A stretch of DNA of 46,869 nt from Romboutsia maritimum (GCF_002251085.2 NZ_NOJZ02000020.1:1-46869); one strand, 5' to 3'; shown: positions 16,608 through 26,619, counted from the stretch's first letter. The notes: generated by a model from the sequence alone, not told the origin. A program made the numbers and translations.

Positions 16608-18815
16608 TTAATTTATAACTCTGAAAATATCCTCAACACCTGGTATTGATTTTATTCTTTTCATTAAGTCATTTAATTCTTCTATATCGTTAACTTCTAC
16701 TAGTAGATTTATGCTTACTATTTGTTCTTTTCCTTTTCTAGCATTTATACCATTTAAACCTGTCTTGTCTATTGCTACTATATGCGTTACATCATTTATA
16801 ATTCCTTTTCTATCAGCTGCTTTTATTTGTATCTCTGCTTCGAATTTAGATTTATTAGATATACCCCAAGATACATCAACTAATCTATTTTTGAAAAAGT
16901 CTCCATTTAAGTTAGCATTTGGACAGTCTGTTCTATGGATTGCTACTCCTCTACCTTTTGTAATATAACCTACTATATCATCCCCTGGAAGAGGATTACA
17001 ACACTTAGCAAATCTAATTAGTATATTATCTAATCCTTTTACTGTAATTCCCTGAGAATTATTTTTCTTTCTCTTTTTTGTATACTCTGCATCTGTTAAA
17101 CTATGCTTTTCAAACTCTTCATTTTGATGTTGTTCTTTTTTAACTTTTTTAATTTCTTTTTCATATAAATCTCTTACTTTAGAAACCACTTGCGAAGACA
17201 TTATTCCACCATATCCAATAGTAGCAATTAAATCTTCAACTGTTGGTTGATTAAATTGTTTAGCTATTTGCAACATGTATTTATCAATAAGAGTATCTTT
17301 TTGAGGCAAATTATATTTTTTAAATTCTTTTTCTAAAATCAAACTGCCACGCTCAACATTTTCTTCTCTTCTTTCCTTCTTAAACCACTGTCTAATTCTA
17401 CTTTTAGCGTTAGGCGTTTTTACTATGCCTAGCCAGTCTCTACTTGGTCCATTAGAGTTTACCGATGTTAATATCTCTACTATATTTCCATTTTGAAGCT
17501 TATAATCAATAGGAACTATTCTCCCATCTATCTTAGCTCCTACACACTTATTCCCTACATTAGTATGAACTCTGTATGCAAAATCTATAGTACTTGCACC
17601 TGCTGGCATTTCTATTACATCACCTTTTGGAGTAAATACATAAACCTGACTGCTAAATACATCTTCCTTCAAGGCATTCATAAACTCCTGAGGATCTTTT
17701 AAATCTTTTTCCCATTCCATCATTTGTCTTAACCATTGAAGTTTTTCTTCTACTTTACTCTCTTTTAAATCAGCATTACCTTCTTTATACTTCCAGTGGG
17801 CTGCTATACCATATTCAGCGATGTTATGCATTTCCTTTGTTCTTATTTGTATTTCCAAAGGCTCTCCATCTGGTCCTATAACAGTAGTGTGAAGAGATTG
17901 ATACATATTAGGTTTTGGCATTGCTATATAGTCTTTAAATCTACCTGGTATTGGCTTCCATAAAGTATGAACCATACCAAGAACTGCATAACAGTCTTTA
18001 ACTGTATCAACTATAATTCTAACAGCAGTTAAATCAAAAATTTCTTCAAAATTTTTGTGTTTATTTTGCATCTTACTATAAATACTAAAGAAATGTTTTG
18101 GTCTTCCATATACTTCACATTTTATATGAACACCTTCAAACTTATATCTAAGTAAATTAACTATTTGCTCTATATAAGCTTCTCTTTGACTTCTTTTTTT
18201 AGCAACCTTGTCTACTAAATCATAATATCCCTCTGGGTCTATATATCTTAAAGCTAAATCTTCTAGTTCCCATTTAATCTTAGATATACCTAGCCTATGA
18301 GCAATTCCACCATAAATTTCAAGTGTTTCTTTTGCTTTTGCTTTTGCTTTTTCTGGAGACATATATTTTAGAGTTCTCATATTATGCAATCTATCTGCTA
18401 GTTTTATAAGTATAACCCTTATATCCTTAGCCATTGCTAAAAACATTTTTCTTAAATTTTCGGCTTGTGTTTCTTCTTTAGATTGATACTTAATCTGTCC
18501 AAGTTTTGTTACCCCATCTACTAAATCTGCTATTTCTGTTCCAAATTCGTGTTGTATATCTTCATAAGTATACTCTGTATCCTCAACAACATCATGTAAA
18601 AATCCCGCTGATATAGTTTCTATATCTAATTCCATGTCGATAAGAATATTTGCAACAGCTACTGGATGTATAAAATATGGTTCTCCAGATTTTCTAAATT
18701 GCCCATCATGTGCATTTTTACCAAAGTTATAAGCTTTTTCAACTATACTAGTTTCTGCATTTGGAGCATAGTCTTTTATTTTTTCAATTATTTCTTGCAA
18801 TTCCTTGTCATGCAT
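16608..18815 (-). CDS. rel: Bifunctional (p)ppGpp synthetase/hydrolase (Rel/RSH)
   Basis: A full-length long RSH enzyme, 735 residues. It has the N-terminal HD hydrolase ([12 protein letters not shown], then [13 protein letters not shown], HDxxED intact), the synthetase domain ([37 protein letters not shown], then [19 protein letters not shown]), TGS (about 393-450: [18 protein letters not shown]), a zinc-finger/CC region ([18 protein letters not shown] ... HRTDCPN) and a C-terminal ACT/RRM domain. Both catalytic centres look complete, so it should both make and degrade alarmone in response to stalled ribosomes. It is preceded by a weak hairpin (18856-18880) in the 75-base gap after apt. Confidence 0.96.
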   Translation of the reverse strand: MHDKELQEIIEKIKDYAPNAETSIVEKAYNFGKNAHDGQFRKSGEPYFIHPVAVANILIDMELDIETISAGFLHDVVEDTEYTYEDIQHEFGTEIADLVDGVTKLGQIKYQSKEETQAENLRKMFLAMAKDIRVILIKLADRLHNMRTLKYMSPEKAKAKAKETLEIYGGIAHRLGISKIKWELEDLALRYIDPEGYYDLVDKVAKKRSQREAYIEQIVNLLRYKFEGVHIKCEVYGRPKHFFSIYSKMQNKHKNFEEIFDLTAVRIIVDTVKDCYAVLGMVHTLWKPIPGRFKDYIAMPKPNMYQSLHTTVIGPDGEPLEIQIRTKEMHNIAEYGIAAHWKYKEGNADLKESKVEEKLQWLRQMMEWEKDLKDPQEFMNALKEDVFSSQVYVFTPKGDVIEMPAGASTIDFAYRVHTNVGNKCVGAKIDGRIVPIDYKLQNGNIVEILTSVNSNGPSRDWLGIVKTPNAKSRIRQWFKKERREENVERGSLILEKEFKKYNLPQKDTLIDKYMLQIAKQFNQPTVEDLIATIGYGGIMSSQVVSKVRDLYEKEIKKVKKEQHQNEEFEKHSLTDAEYTKKRKKNNSQGITVKGLDNILIRFAKCCNPLPGDDIVGYITKGRGVAIHRTDCPNANLNGDFFKNRLVDVSWGISNKSKFEAEIQIKAADRKGIINDVTHIVAIDKTGLNGINARKGKEQIVSINLLVEVNDIEELNDLMKRIKSIPGVEDIFRVIN

Positions 18816-18855
18816 AATACCACCTATTTTAAGTACGAAATTTAATATATATGAA

Positions 18856-18880
18856 AATAGTTGGCTCTATACCAACTATT
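18856..18880 (-). terminator. Weak hairpin between apt and rel
   Basis: AATAGTTGG (18856-18864) pairs perfectly with CCAACTATT (18872-18880). On the minus strand it is followed only by TTTCATATAT, so at most a partial terminator. It lies in the widest gap of the aarF-to-hemZ array and could set the apt/rel expression ratio. Confidence 0.45.
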
Positions 18881-18890
18881 GTGAAAAATA

Positions 18891-19403
18891 CTAGTATTTT
18901 ATAAGAGAATTAACTTCATATTTAGTTAACTTATCTCTACCCTCTAAAAATTCTAGCTCTATTAAAAATTGCATAGAAACCACTTCTCCACCTAAATTTT
19001 CTATAAGTTTAGCCGCAGCCTCCATAGTTCCTCCAGTAGCTAATAAATCATCCACTATTGCTACACGTTGTCCTGGCTTTATCGCATCTTTATGTATTTC
19101 TAAAGTATCACTTCCATACTCTAATCCATATTCATAACTCTCTACCTCTGCTGGTAATTTTCCTGGCTTTCTAACTGGAACAAATCCCACTCCTAGTCCA
19201 TAGGCAACTGGTGTTCCCATTAAAAACCCTCTTGCTTCTGGTCCTACTATTACATCAACATTTTTATCCTTTAATGCTTTTATAAATTCATCAATTGTAT
19301 ATCTAAAAGCATCGCCATCTTTCATTAAAGTTGTTATATCTTTAAAATTTATACCTGGCTTTGGAAAATTTTCAATTTCTCTTATTGTTTTTCTTAAATC
19401 CAT
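18891..19403 (-). CDS. apt: Adenine phosphoribosyltransferase
   Basis: A 170-residue salvage enzyme converting adenine and PRPP to AMP. The PRPP-binding loop [17 protein letters not shown] is intact and the N-terminal [20 protein letters not shown] is typical of Apt. Length is exactly that of the family. AGGAGG precedes the ATG by 8 bases. It sits between recJ (12 bases) and rel, the order recJ-apt-rel being widely conserved in Firmicutes. Confidence 0.97.
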   Translation of the reverse strand: MDLRKTIREIENFPKPGINFKDITTLMKDGDAFRYTIDEFIKALKDKNVDVIVGPEARGFLMGTPVAYGLGVGFVPVRKPGKLPAEVESYEYGLEYGSDTLEIHKDAIKPGQRVAIVDDLLATGGTMEAAAKLIENLGGEVVSMQFLIELEFLEGRDKLTKYEVNSLIKY

Positions 19404-19415
19404 TTAGAACTCCTC

Positions 19416-21890
19416 CTAGTAGCTATTCAAATATTCTTTTTTTAATTTTTTTAGATTATTAAGTATCATACTTTCATCTAAATTTAATTTTTTATCTGGC
19501 TTTGGTAATAAACTTATAAAAATCTCTTCATTTTCATAGTCTATATTAAAGTCAAGTAGTGATAATTCCCTAAAAACATTTAATATAGTAAATAGCTTTA
19601 TAGGTATTAAATTAAACACTTTTTTTATATATACAATTTTAATCTGCATTTTTTTATTTACTAATGCCCATTTATAAACTGTTATAAATTCATCTCTCTC
19701 TGGAATTATATTATCCATTATATTCTTTAAGTATAATAAATCTATTTCATTATAATACTTGATAATAAAATTATCTTCATCAGTATTTTCGTTTAGATAT
19801 AAATATTCCCTCATATTATATAAATAATCATAAAGAATAATATTATTATATCTTTTTAAGTCTATTTTATCAATATTAGGTGAGAATATAAGTTGAACTT
19901 TACCACATTTTGAATTTATTTTTTCTACAATATTATAATTTATATTAATTTCGTACTCTGTAAGATAAATGTCCGATATTGCTCTATAAAATCCATTTAT
20001 TGTATTTGCTATTATTAATGTGTCTTCTTTTATATACTCAAAAATATTTATATCTTTATTTCCTTTTACTACCTCTAAATCATACTCATTTTTATCTACA
20101 TCATTAATAGTATATAAACTATGTATATCTTTAGGAACTATTTTTGAAAATAATTCTATAGAAATTTTATCATTACTAGCATTTTTAGGATGAGCTAGTC
20201 TTATATCTTTTAATAAAAATTGAACTTTTTTATTTCCCATATAATTATTTTCATCTAATTGAAATAATACATCTACCTTATCCCCTATATTATATCCTTC
20301 TTTTAAATAAGCCATATTAAATCCTATATTGTCATAAATTGAATTTTTTTCCAAAGACAATTTTAAATGCTGTTGGTTTTTGCCTATTTTTCTGATATCT
20401 CTTATGCTTAAGTTTCTCATCACAAACCTTGGATTCGGATTACTTAAACCAAAAGGCTCTAATTTATGTAATTCATTTACTAAATCTAAATTTGCAGATT
20501 CTTCATCTAATTCAAATTCAACATTAACTATTTCTACCATATCCTCATCAGTTAAATTATAATCTGCAATTTCATTTATTCTATTTGCTAAATCTTCTAC
20601 TTTATCTGCATCTATCCCTAGACCTGCTGCCTGATCATGTCCTCCAAATTTATTCAACAAATCCTTACACTTTGTAAGGGACTTAAATATACTAAATCCT
20701 TTAATTGACCTTGCAGAACCTGTAGCTTCACCATCTTCTATAGTTAAAAGTATTGTTGGCTTATAATATTTTTCTGTTAATTTAGAAGCTACTATTCCTA
20801 TTATTCCGTGTTGCCATCCTTCTTTTGCTATTACTAACACTTTATCTTTATTATATCTATCATTAGACTGGATGATTTCTTCTGCTTCATGATACATTTT
20901 AGCTTCTATCATCTGTCTTTCATTATTTTTTTCTTCTAATAAATTCGCTATTTCACGTGCTTCTGAATAATCATTAGTTGTAAAAAGCTGAACTCCTAAG
21001 TATGAAAATCCTAATCTTCCAGAAGCATTAATTCTAGGACCTATTGCAAAACCTATATGCGATGAACCTATTTTCTCACTTTCAATTCCACAAACCTTTA
21101 TAAGTTCCTTTAATCCTAAATTTTTGCCTTCTTTCATTAATTTTAAACCATTTTTTACAATAATTCGGTTTTCATCCTTTAATGGCACAATATCACAAAT
21201 GGTAGCCAAAGTTACTATTTCTAAATAATTATACATAGTAGTCTTAAAAATTTCTTTTGGTGTTAATGCTTGTATAAGTTTAAATGCTACTCCACATCCA
21301 CATAGTTCTTTAAATGGATAATTACATTCTTCTTGCTTACAGTTTATAACTGCAAAAGCATTTGGAACTTCATCTTGAACTTCATGATGATCTGTTATTA
21401 TAATGTCCATATCTAGCTTATTTACTAGTTCAACTTCTTTTAATGACGTAATCCCGCAGTCAACACTTATAATTAAATTTGTATCTTGTTCATGTATTTT
21501 TCTTATGGCTTCTTCATTTATTCCATAGCCTTCTTCTAGCCTATTTGGTATATAATAATCCACAGGATAATCAATAGAATCAAAATATAGACATAATACA
21601 GATGTTGAAGATACTCCATCTACATCATAATCCCCATAAATACATATCTTTTCATTATTTTTCATCGCTAAATTTATTCTATCTACAGCCTTTTGCATAT
21701 CCTTCATTAAAAATGGGTCTCTAAGGTACTCTAATGATGGATTCATAAATATTTCTGCATCTTTTTCAGTATATATATCTCTATTTTGTAGAATTTGACC
21801 AATTTCCGGGGAAATTTTAATTTTATTGCTTAATTCAGTTTTTTCTATTTTTCCTGCATGTTTTAACTTCCATTTTTTGTTAAATAGCAT
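19416..21890 (-). CDS. recJ: Single-stranded-DNA-specific exonuclease RecJ
   Basis: A DHH-family 5'-3' single-strand exonuclease for recombination and mismatch repair, 824 residues. Motifs are IYGDYDVDGVSST, IISVDCGITS, IIITDHHE, NASGRLG, and the DHHA1 motif FGGHDQAAGLGI; an OB-like domain follows to about residue 560. The C-terminal about 260 residues are an Asn/Ile/Tyr-rich extension as in other Firmicutes RecJ proteins, with no recognisable catalytic motif. AGGGGG lies upstream of the ATG. It is cotranscribed with aarF (11-base gap) and apt (12-base gap). Confidence 0.95.
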   Translation of the reverse strand: MLFNKKWKLKHAGKIEKTELSNKIKISPEIGQILQNRDIYTEKDAEIFMNPSLEYLRDPFLMKDMQKAVDRINLAMKNNEKICIYGDYDVDGVSSTSVLCLYFDSIDYPVDYYIPNRLEEGYGINEEAIRKIHEQDTNLIISVDCGITSLKEVELVNKLDMDIIITDHHEVQDEVPNAFAVINCKQEECNYPFKELCGCGVAFKLIQALTPKEIFKTTMYNYLEIVTLATICDIVPLKDENRIIVKNGLKLMKEGKNLGLKELIKVCGIESEKIGSSHIGFAIGPRINASGRLGFSYLGVQLFTTNDYSEAREIANLLEEKNNERQMIEAKMYHEAEEIIQSNDRYNKDKVLVIAKEGWQHGIIGIVASKLTEKYYKPTILLTIEDGEATGSARSIKGFSIFKSLTKCKDLLNKFGGHDQAAGLGIDADKVEDLANRINEIADYNLTDEDMVEIVNVEFELDEESANLDLVNELHKLEPFGLSNPNPRFVMRNLSIRDIRKIGKNQQHLKLSLEKNSIYDNIGFNMAYLKEGYNIGDKVDVLFQLDENNYMGNKKVQFLLKDIRLAHPKNASNDKISIELFSKIVPKDIHSLYTINDVDKNEYDLEVVKGNKDINIFEYIKEDTLIIANTINGFYRAISDIYLTEYEININYNIVEKINSKCGKVQLIFSPNIDKIDLKRYNNIILYDYLYNMREYLYLNENTDEDNFIIKYYNEIDLLYLKNIMDNIIPERDEFITVYKWALVNKKMQIKIVYIKKVFNLIPIKLFTILNVFRELSLLDFNIDYENEEIFISLLPKPDKKLNLDESMILNNLKKLKKEYLNSY

Positions 21891-21901
21891 CCTTTAACCC
21901 C

Positions 21902-23563
21902 CTATTTCTTCTTATACTGAGTTCTAAAGATTTTTATTACTAATAAAATACCTATTATAAAAGAAATAGAAAAACCAATGATAGCCATGTATTTTATCCA
22001 AACATTTTTTTCTATATTTGGAGATGCAATTATTAACGAAGATCCTACAACTATTGATGCTAACACTAAACTTAACGATAGCTGTGTTGCTAAGTCAGCT
22101 ATACGAGTTTCTAACCTTGGAACTTCTATATCTTCTATATTTATTTTCACTTTGTTTTTTTCTAAATTTCTTAAAATAACTCTTAATTGTCTCGGAATTG
22201 TTTTTAAGTCTAATAAAATTTCTTCCATGCTATTTTTAGAATTTAAAAATATTCTCTCTGGACTAAATTTATTTACATAATAATACCTAATATATTCTTT
22301 TCCCATAGAGCTTACGGAAAACTCTGGGTTTAATTCTCTAGCTGTTCCTTCTAACGTAATAACTGTTTTTGCAAGTGTTGCTAACTGAGAAGGCATTGTT
22401 ACTTTATAAGTTCTAAAGAATCTAAATATCTCATTTAGTATATCACCTATACTTATTTTTTCTAGGGGTACATCATAATAATAATGTATTAAATATAGCA
22501 AGTCTTGTCTAATCCCTGCTATTTCATCCTCCGTATCAATTGCATCTATCTCCATCATAAGATACATTATCTTATCAACATTCTTATCTATTACAGCTAA
22601 TGCAACTTCATTTAATATATTTAAGGTTTTTTTATCAATAATTCCAATCATTCCAAAGTCGATATATGATATACATCTATTATTTAAGACAAAAATATTC
22701 CCTGGATGAGGATCTGCATGAAAAAATCCATGTTCAAAAACTTGTTTAAAAAATGATTTTACACCAATTTCACTAATTGCCTTAGTATCCCATCCCATTT
22801 TATTTATTTTATCAATATCACTTAGTTTAACGCCTATTATTTTTTCCATTACTAAAACTCTTCTTGTAGTAAACTGTGAATAAACTTGTGGTATATATAC
22901 CATTTCACTATCTTTAAACATCTGTTTAAATTTTATAGCATTAATAGCTTCAAAATTATAATCTAACTCTCTAAGTAATTGTATTTGAAATTCCTCTATT
23001 ATTTGCCCTAAATCTATATCTATATCTTTTTTTAAATCTTTTAATCCTTTAACTATTGTTCGAAGTATTTCTAAGTCTGACTTTATAGTTTCTTCTATAT
23101 TAGGTCTTTGTATTTTTACAATTACTTGCTCTCCTGATTTTAGAACTGCTTCATATACTTGTCCAATTGATGCAGCTGCCATAGGCTCATTATTAAACTC
23201 TGCAAATACATCATCTACACTTAATCCTAATTCTTCTATAAATATTTCTCTTGCTGTATATGTACTAAATTCTTCTACACTATCTCTAAGTTTAGAAAGT
23301 TCGTCTATTATATCTTGATCTAATAAATCTTTTCTTGTACTTAAAATCTGACCTAATTTTACATATGTAGGACCTAACTCTTCAAAAACTCTCCTTATTT
23401 TTTCACCTGTAGACATTGCCTTTATTTCTTCAGGAGGATTAGTTATAGGTATTCTATAGGCTACACCCTCTATATTAAGTTTTTCTACAATAAAGCTAAA
23501 TCCATATTTTATTAATATATGAGCTATATCTCTGTATCTTTTTAAATTTTTATAGCTTATCAT
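21902..23563 (-). CDS. AarF/UbiB/ABC1-family atypical kinase
   Basis: A 553-residue protein of the ADCK/UbiB family. Visible motifs are the KxGQ stretch TYVKLGQILSTRKDLL, the A-rich loop EFNNEPMAAASIGQVYEA, the nucleotide-binding Lys in VIVKIQRPNIEETI, and the catalytic HADPHPGNIFVLNNRCISYIDFGMIG (HADPHPGN and DFG). Two C-terminal membrane helices (about 497-517 and 523-545) anchor it. Relatives support quinone synthesis by ATPase activity. The role in a clostridium without ubiquinone is unclear, perhaps lipid handling. ATG 23563 is preferred, as the earlier in-frame ATG (23569) abuts the AAGGAGGG ribosome site. It is the first gene of the recJ-rel array. Confidence 0.88.
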   Translation of the reverse strand: MISYKNLKRYRDIAHILIKYGFSFIVEKLNIEGVAYRIPITNPPEEIKAMSTGEKIRRVFEELGPTYVKLGQILSTRKDLLDQDIIDELSKLRDSVEEFSTYTAREIFIEELGLSVDDVFAEFNNEPMAAASIGQVYEAVLKSGEQVIVKIQRPNIEETIKSDLEILRTIVKGLKDLKKDIDIDLGQIIEEFQIQLLRELDYNFEAINAIKFKQMFKDSEMVYIPQVYSQFTTRRVLVMEKIIGVKLSDIDKINKMGWDTKAISEIGVKSFFKQVFEHGFFHADPHPGNIFVLNNRCISYIDFGMIGIIDKKTLNILNEVALAVIDKNVDKIMYLMMEIDAIDTEDEIAGIRQDLLYLIHYYYDVPLEKISIGDILNEIFRFFRTYKVTMPSQLATLAKTVITLEGTARELNPEFSVSSMGKEYIRYYYVNKFSPERIFLNSKNSMEEILLDLKTIPRQLRVILRNLEKNKVKINIEDIEVPRLETRIADLATQLSLSLVLASIVVGSSLIIASPNIEKNVWIKYMAIIGFSISFIIGILLVIKIFRTQYKKK

Positions 23564-23590
23564 AACCATCCCTCCTTGCTGAAGTTATTA

Positions 23591-23631
23591 GAAAAAAAAG
23601 CAAAGGGGCAATATATTATATCGCCCCCTTT
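23591..23631 (-). terminator. Terminator after the gamma-carbonic anhydrase gene
   Basis: On the minus strand a GC-rich AAAGGGGGC/GCCCCTTT stem encloses an A+T-rich loop and is followed by GC and eight T. It cleanly separates the scf unit from the aarF-recJ-rel array. Confidence 0.92.
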
Positions 23632-23638
23632 AATTTTA

Positions 23639-24139
23639 TTATCTATGATTATTTGCAGTTTCGATGTATTTCATTGCTGAATTAGTAAGATTTTTTTTCT
23701 CTTCTTCTGTAAGTTCTCTTACTACTTTTGCAGGAGATCCCATTGCTAATACTCCAGATGGTATTTTTTTACCTGGAGGTACTAAACTTGCTGCTCCTAG
23801 CAAAGTAAATTCTCCAACTTCTGCTCCATCAAGCACTACAGCTCCCATACCTATTAAAGTATTATCTCCTATTTTACATCCATGTATAATTGCTTTATGA
23901 CCTACTGTCACATTCTTACCAACTATGGTATCAAATCCATATCCTATATGAACAACTGAACCATCTTGAATGTTAGTATTTTCTCCAATTACTATTTTTT
24001 GTTCTTCTGATCTTATAACTACGTTATACCATATATTTGCATTTTTTTCTATGATAACTTCACCTATTATATCAGCTGATGGTGCAATAAACGCTGTTTC
24101 ATCAATTTTAGGCTCAATTCCTTGATATGCCTTAATCAT
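23639..24139 (-). CDS. Gamma-carbonic anhydrase-like hexapeptide-repeat protein
   Basis: A 166-residue left-handed beta-helix protein of the gamma-CA/YrdA type. The hexapeptide repeats run from about residue 10 to 125 (ADIIGEVIIEKNANIWYNVV, NTNIQDGSVVHIG, GKNVTVGHKAIIHGCKIGDN). The His ligands in VVHIG and VGHKAIIHG are retained, so a metal site is likely. Carbonic anhydrase activity is not certain, as many YrdA-like members test inactive. The ribosome site lies inside the end of scfB and only 2 bases separate stop and start, so translation is coupled. Confidence 0.9.
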   Translation of the reverse strand: MIKAYQGIEPKIDETAFIAPSADIIGEVIIEKNANIWYNVVIRSEEQKIVIGENTNIQDGSVVHIGYGFDTIVGKNVTVGHKAIIHGCKIGDNTLIGMGAVVLDGAEVGEFTLLGAASLVPPGKKIPSGVLAMGSPAKVVRELTEEEKKNLTNSAMKYIETANNHR

Positions 24140-24141
24140 TA

Positions 24142-25515
24142 TTATTCACCTTCTAACATTACTTTCGCTTGTATCATTATTGAACATTCTGTACGTTTTT
24201 TTTGCATTTCGCATCCAAGCTCGTATGGTTTTTTTATATCATTATTAAAGTTAATTGCATTTGCATGACATCCACCTGAACAATAGAATTTATTCCAACA
24301 TTTTTTACAATCTTCTTTAGTGTATACATGAGCATTTCTAAATGTTTCTCTCATTTCACTTGGAAGTATAACTTCTTCATCTAATATATTAGCCATTTTG
24401 TATTCTTCATTTCCAACAAATTGGTGACAAGGATATATATCTCCCTCTGGAGTTATAGAAAGGTATTCATTACCTGCTCCACATCCTGTAATTCTCTTTA
24501 TTACACAAGGTCCTTGATCTAAATCTATCATGAAATGGAAGAATTTAAAATCATCACCTTTTACTTTTTTATTCGCATATTCTATAGCTAACTTTTCATA
24601 TTCTTCAAATACCCTTGGCATATCTTCTTTTCTAAGTGCATAAGTATTACTTTCTTCTCCTACAACAGGTTCTACTGAAGTAAGTTTGAATCCTTGATCG
24701 GCAAAATGAATAACATCCTTAGCAAAATCTAAGTTATCCCTTGTAAATGTTCCTCTTACATAATAGTACTTATCTTTTGGTCTAGATTCTACAAGCTTTT
24801 TAAATTTAGGTAATATTATGTCATAACTTCCTTTATCATTTAAAGTAAGTCTCATATTATCATTTACAGATTTTCTACCATCTAAACTTAAAACTGCATT
24901 ATGCATGTTTTCATTTATATATTTTATCTTTTCATCATCTAATAATATTCCATTAGTAGTTATAGTAAATCTTATATTTTTATTATTTTCTTTTTCTATG
25001 CTTCTTCCATAAGATACTAATTGTTTAACTACCTCAAAGTTCATTAAAGGCTCTCCACCAAAGAAATCTATTTCTAAATTTTTTCTAGTTCCTGAATTAG
25101 CTATTAAGTAATCTATTCCCGCCTTACCAACTTCATAACTCATTAATTTTTTTTCTCCACCAAAGTCGCCTTGTGCAGCAAAACAGTATTTACACTTTAA
25201 ATTACAGTCATGAGCAACATGTAAGCATAAAGCCTTAACAACAGGTTTTCTGTTTACAAAAGCTGGATGGAACTGATACGTATCTTCAGTAAATAAAAGT
25301 CCTTCCTTTTCTAAAGTAGATATTTCTTCATAAGCCTCTATTAATTGTTCTTTCGTGTACTCATTAGATAACTCATTTAATATCTCTTCTTTATTTTTAT
25401 CTTCATACAAATCTAACACTCTATAAGCAACGTCATCTACAACATGAACAGATCCCCCATTCACGTCTAAAACGATATTATATCCGTTCATAGAAAATTT
25501 ATGTATCATACTCAT
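24142..25515 (-). CDS. scfB: SCIFF peptide maturase, radical SAM/SPASM protein
   Basis: A 457-residue radical SAM enzyme that installs Cys-to-Thr-type thioether cross-links in the SCIFF peptide (family TIGR03974; CteB is the studied member). The N-terminal about 80 residues form a PqqD-like RiPP-recognition domain. The cluster motif is C104-x3-C108-x2-C111 (CNLKCKYC), followed by IDFFGGEPLMNFE and ITTNGILL. The SPASM region holds further Cys ligands: GCGAGNEYLSITPEGDIYPC, then CKKCWNKFYCSGGC and ELGCEMQ. AGGAGG lies 7 bases before ATG. The precursor gene scfA lies upstream, beyond a hairpin at 25633-25661. Confidence 0.96.
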   Translation of the reverse strand: MSMIHKFSMNGYNIVLDVNGGSVHVVDDVAYRVLDLYEDKNKEEILNELSNEYTKEQLIEAYEEISTLEKEGLLFTEDTYQFHPAFVNRKPVVKALCLHVAHDCNLKCKYCFAAQGDFGGEKKLMSYEVGKAGIDYLIANSGTRKNLEIDFFGGEPLMNFEVVKQLVSYGRSIEKENNKNIRFTITTNGILLDDEKIKYINENMHNAVLSLDGRKSVNDNMRLTLNDKGSYDIILPKFKKLVESRPKDKYYYVRGTFTRDNLDFAKDVIHFADQGFKLTSVEPVVGEESNTYALRKEDMPRVFEEYEKLAIEYANKKVKGDDFKFFHFMIDLDQGPCVIKRITGCGAGNEYLSITPEGDIYPCHQFVGNEEYKMANILDEEVILPSEMRETFRNAHVYTKEDCKKCWNKFYCSGGCHANAINFNNDIKKPYELGCEMQKKRTECSIMIQAKVMLEGE

Positions 25516-25632
25516 AATATGTCCTCCTAAAAATTTTATAATCTATATATATATCAATACATTTTCCCAAAATGTAATCAAATACCACTCTTCATTATAT
25601 CGTCTATTTAAATTCTAGGCAATAACCTAATA

Positions 25633-25661
25633 AAATAAGGCGCCTTAAAGGCGCCTTATTT
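25633..25661 (-). terminator. Terminator-like hairpin between scfA and scfB
   Basis: AAATAAGGCGCC (25633-25644) pairs perfectly with GGCGCCTTATTT (25650-25661), a twelve-pair stem with a five-base loop. On the minus strand the descending arm ends TTATTTTATT, which is T-rich but interrupted. It is probably a leaky terminator or 3' stabiliser that keeps peptide mRNA above maturase mRNA. Confidence 0.75.
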
Positions 25662-25698
25662 ACATATTCTCTATTAGAATTTCATTTGAAATACTAAA

Positions 25699-25842
25699 CT
25701 ATCTTTCGCATTCTTGGTTAGCAACTGTACAAGAAGTTTTGCAAGCTGATTGACAAGAAGTTTGACATTCTCCACATCCACCTTTAGCAGCGCTGTTTTT
25801 TAAAGTAGCTTTAGATAAAGTTTTTATATGCTTCTTTTCCAT
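25699..25842 (-). CDS. scfA: Six-cysteine peptide SCIFF (RiPP precursor)
   Basis: A 47-codon gene. The peptide starts MEKKHIKTLSKATLKNSAAK and ends with a Cys-rich core GGCGECQTSCQSACKTSC followed by TVANQECER. Six Cys are at 23, 26, 30, 34, 38 and 45, matching SCIFF (TIGR03973), a highly conserved clostridial RiPP precursor. Thr and Ser residues next to the Cys are the likely thioether acceptors. The product function is unknown; conservation across clostridia points to a housekeeping rather than antibiotic role. GGGAGG lies upstream of the ATG (25851-25856). Its maturase follows downstream and a TIGR04086 membrane protein precedes it. Confidence 0.96.
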   Translation of the reverse strand: MEKKHIKTLSKATLKNSAAKGGCGECQTSCQSACKTSCTVANQECER

Positions 25843-25908
25843 TTTTACTACCTCCCATTTCTAATTAATCTCCATTGATTATATCATAAAATTTCCATAT
25901 ATGAAACT

Positions 25909-26271
25909 TTATTTGAAGTTCACTCCTAGAACTCCACCAATGCCTCCAGCTAAAGATGTTAATAAAATTTTATACAGTACATCAATCTCAAATGCAAAAG
26001 TTTCTTTAGCTAAATAAACTATTAATATTAAACATACTATGTACAAAACACCTACTAAAAGACCATATATAAGTCCCTTCTCTTTTATATGCTTGGATGC
26101 ATAAAATCCCCCAAATGCTGATGATATAGTAGTTATAAATGATGTTGCCATTGCTATTGATGTACCTGATACACTTGTAAAAGTAAGTATCAAATTATAT
26201 ATAAGTAAAGTTGCTAAAGTTATTATGTAGGCATATCCTAAGCCTTTTAAAACGTAATTGGATTTTTCCAT
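25909..26271 (-). CDS. TIGR04086-family membrane protein (SCIFF-associated)
   Basis: A 120-residue protein with four predicted helices (about 10-32, 38-58, 66-86 and 98-117). It has small-residue-rich segments such as FITTISSAFGGFYASKHIKEKG and LTSLAGGIGGVLGVNF. It matches the TIGR04086 membrane family, whose members are often next to SCIFF genes. The role is unknown; transport or sensing of the mature peptide is a guess from context only. GGGGAGGT lies upstream of the ATG. It is placed between yajC and scfA, with 66 bases to scfA. Confidence 0.82.
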   Translation of the reverse strand: MEKSNYVLKGLGYAYIITLATLLIYNLILTFTSVSGTSIAMATSFITTISSAFGGFYASKHIKEKGLIYGLLVGVLYIVCLILIVYLAKETFAFEIDVLYKILLTSLAGGIGGVLGVNFK

Positions 26272-26328
26272 AAAAAAATACCTCCCCTCGAAATATATAT
26301 ATTCTAGGAAAGGTACTTACATTACAAC

Positions 26329-26619
26329 TTATTCAACTTCTTGTTTTTTAGATTGAACTGTTCCTATAGCCCATTTTTCAAATGGTACTTTAGTTCTGTT
26401 TGGTCCTAATTCTAATATTATTACATCTTCTTCAACTTTAGCTACATTTGCAACTATTCCACCTATAGTACTAACCTTATCCCCTACAGATATGTTTGCT
26501 CTCATTTCTTTTAAAGCCTTATCTTTTTTCTTTTGAGGTCTTATAAATAAGAAATAAAAGATAGCAAATATAGCAACATACATAAGTACTACTGTTATCA
26601 TTGATTGTCCACCTGGCAT
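26329..26619 (-). CDS. yajC: Preprotein translocase accessory subunit YajC
   Basis: A 96-residue single-span protein of the Sec accessory complex. The hydrophobic N-terminus (MITVVLMYVAIFAIFYFLF) is followed by the diagnostic IRPQKKKDKALKEM and the small beta domain ISVGDKVSTIGGIVANV. ATG 26619 has AAAGGAG 8 bases upstream; the GTG at 26628 is part of the ribosome site. It follows tgt, the usual order in bacteria, but secD/secF do not follow here. Confidence 0.94.
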   Translation of the reverse strand: MPGGQSMITVVLMYVAIFAIFYFLFIRPQKKKDKALKEMRANISVGDKVSTIGGIVANVAKVEEDVIILELGPNRTKVPFEKWAIGTVQSKKQEVE

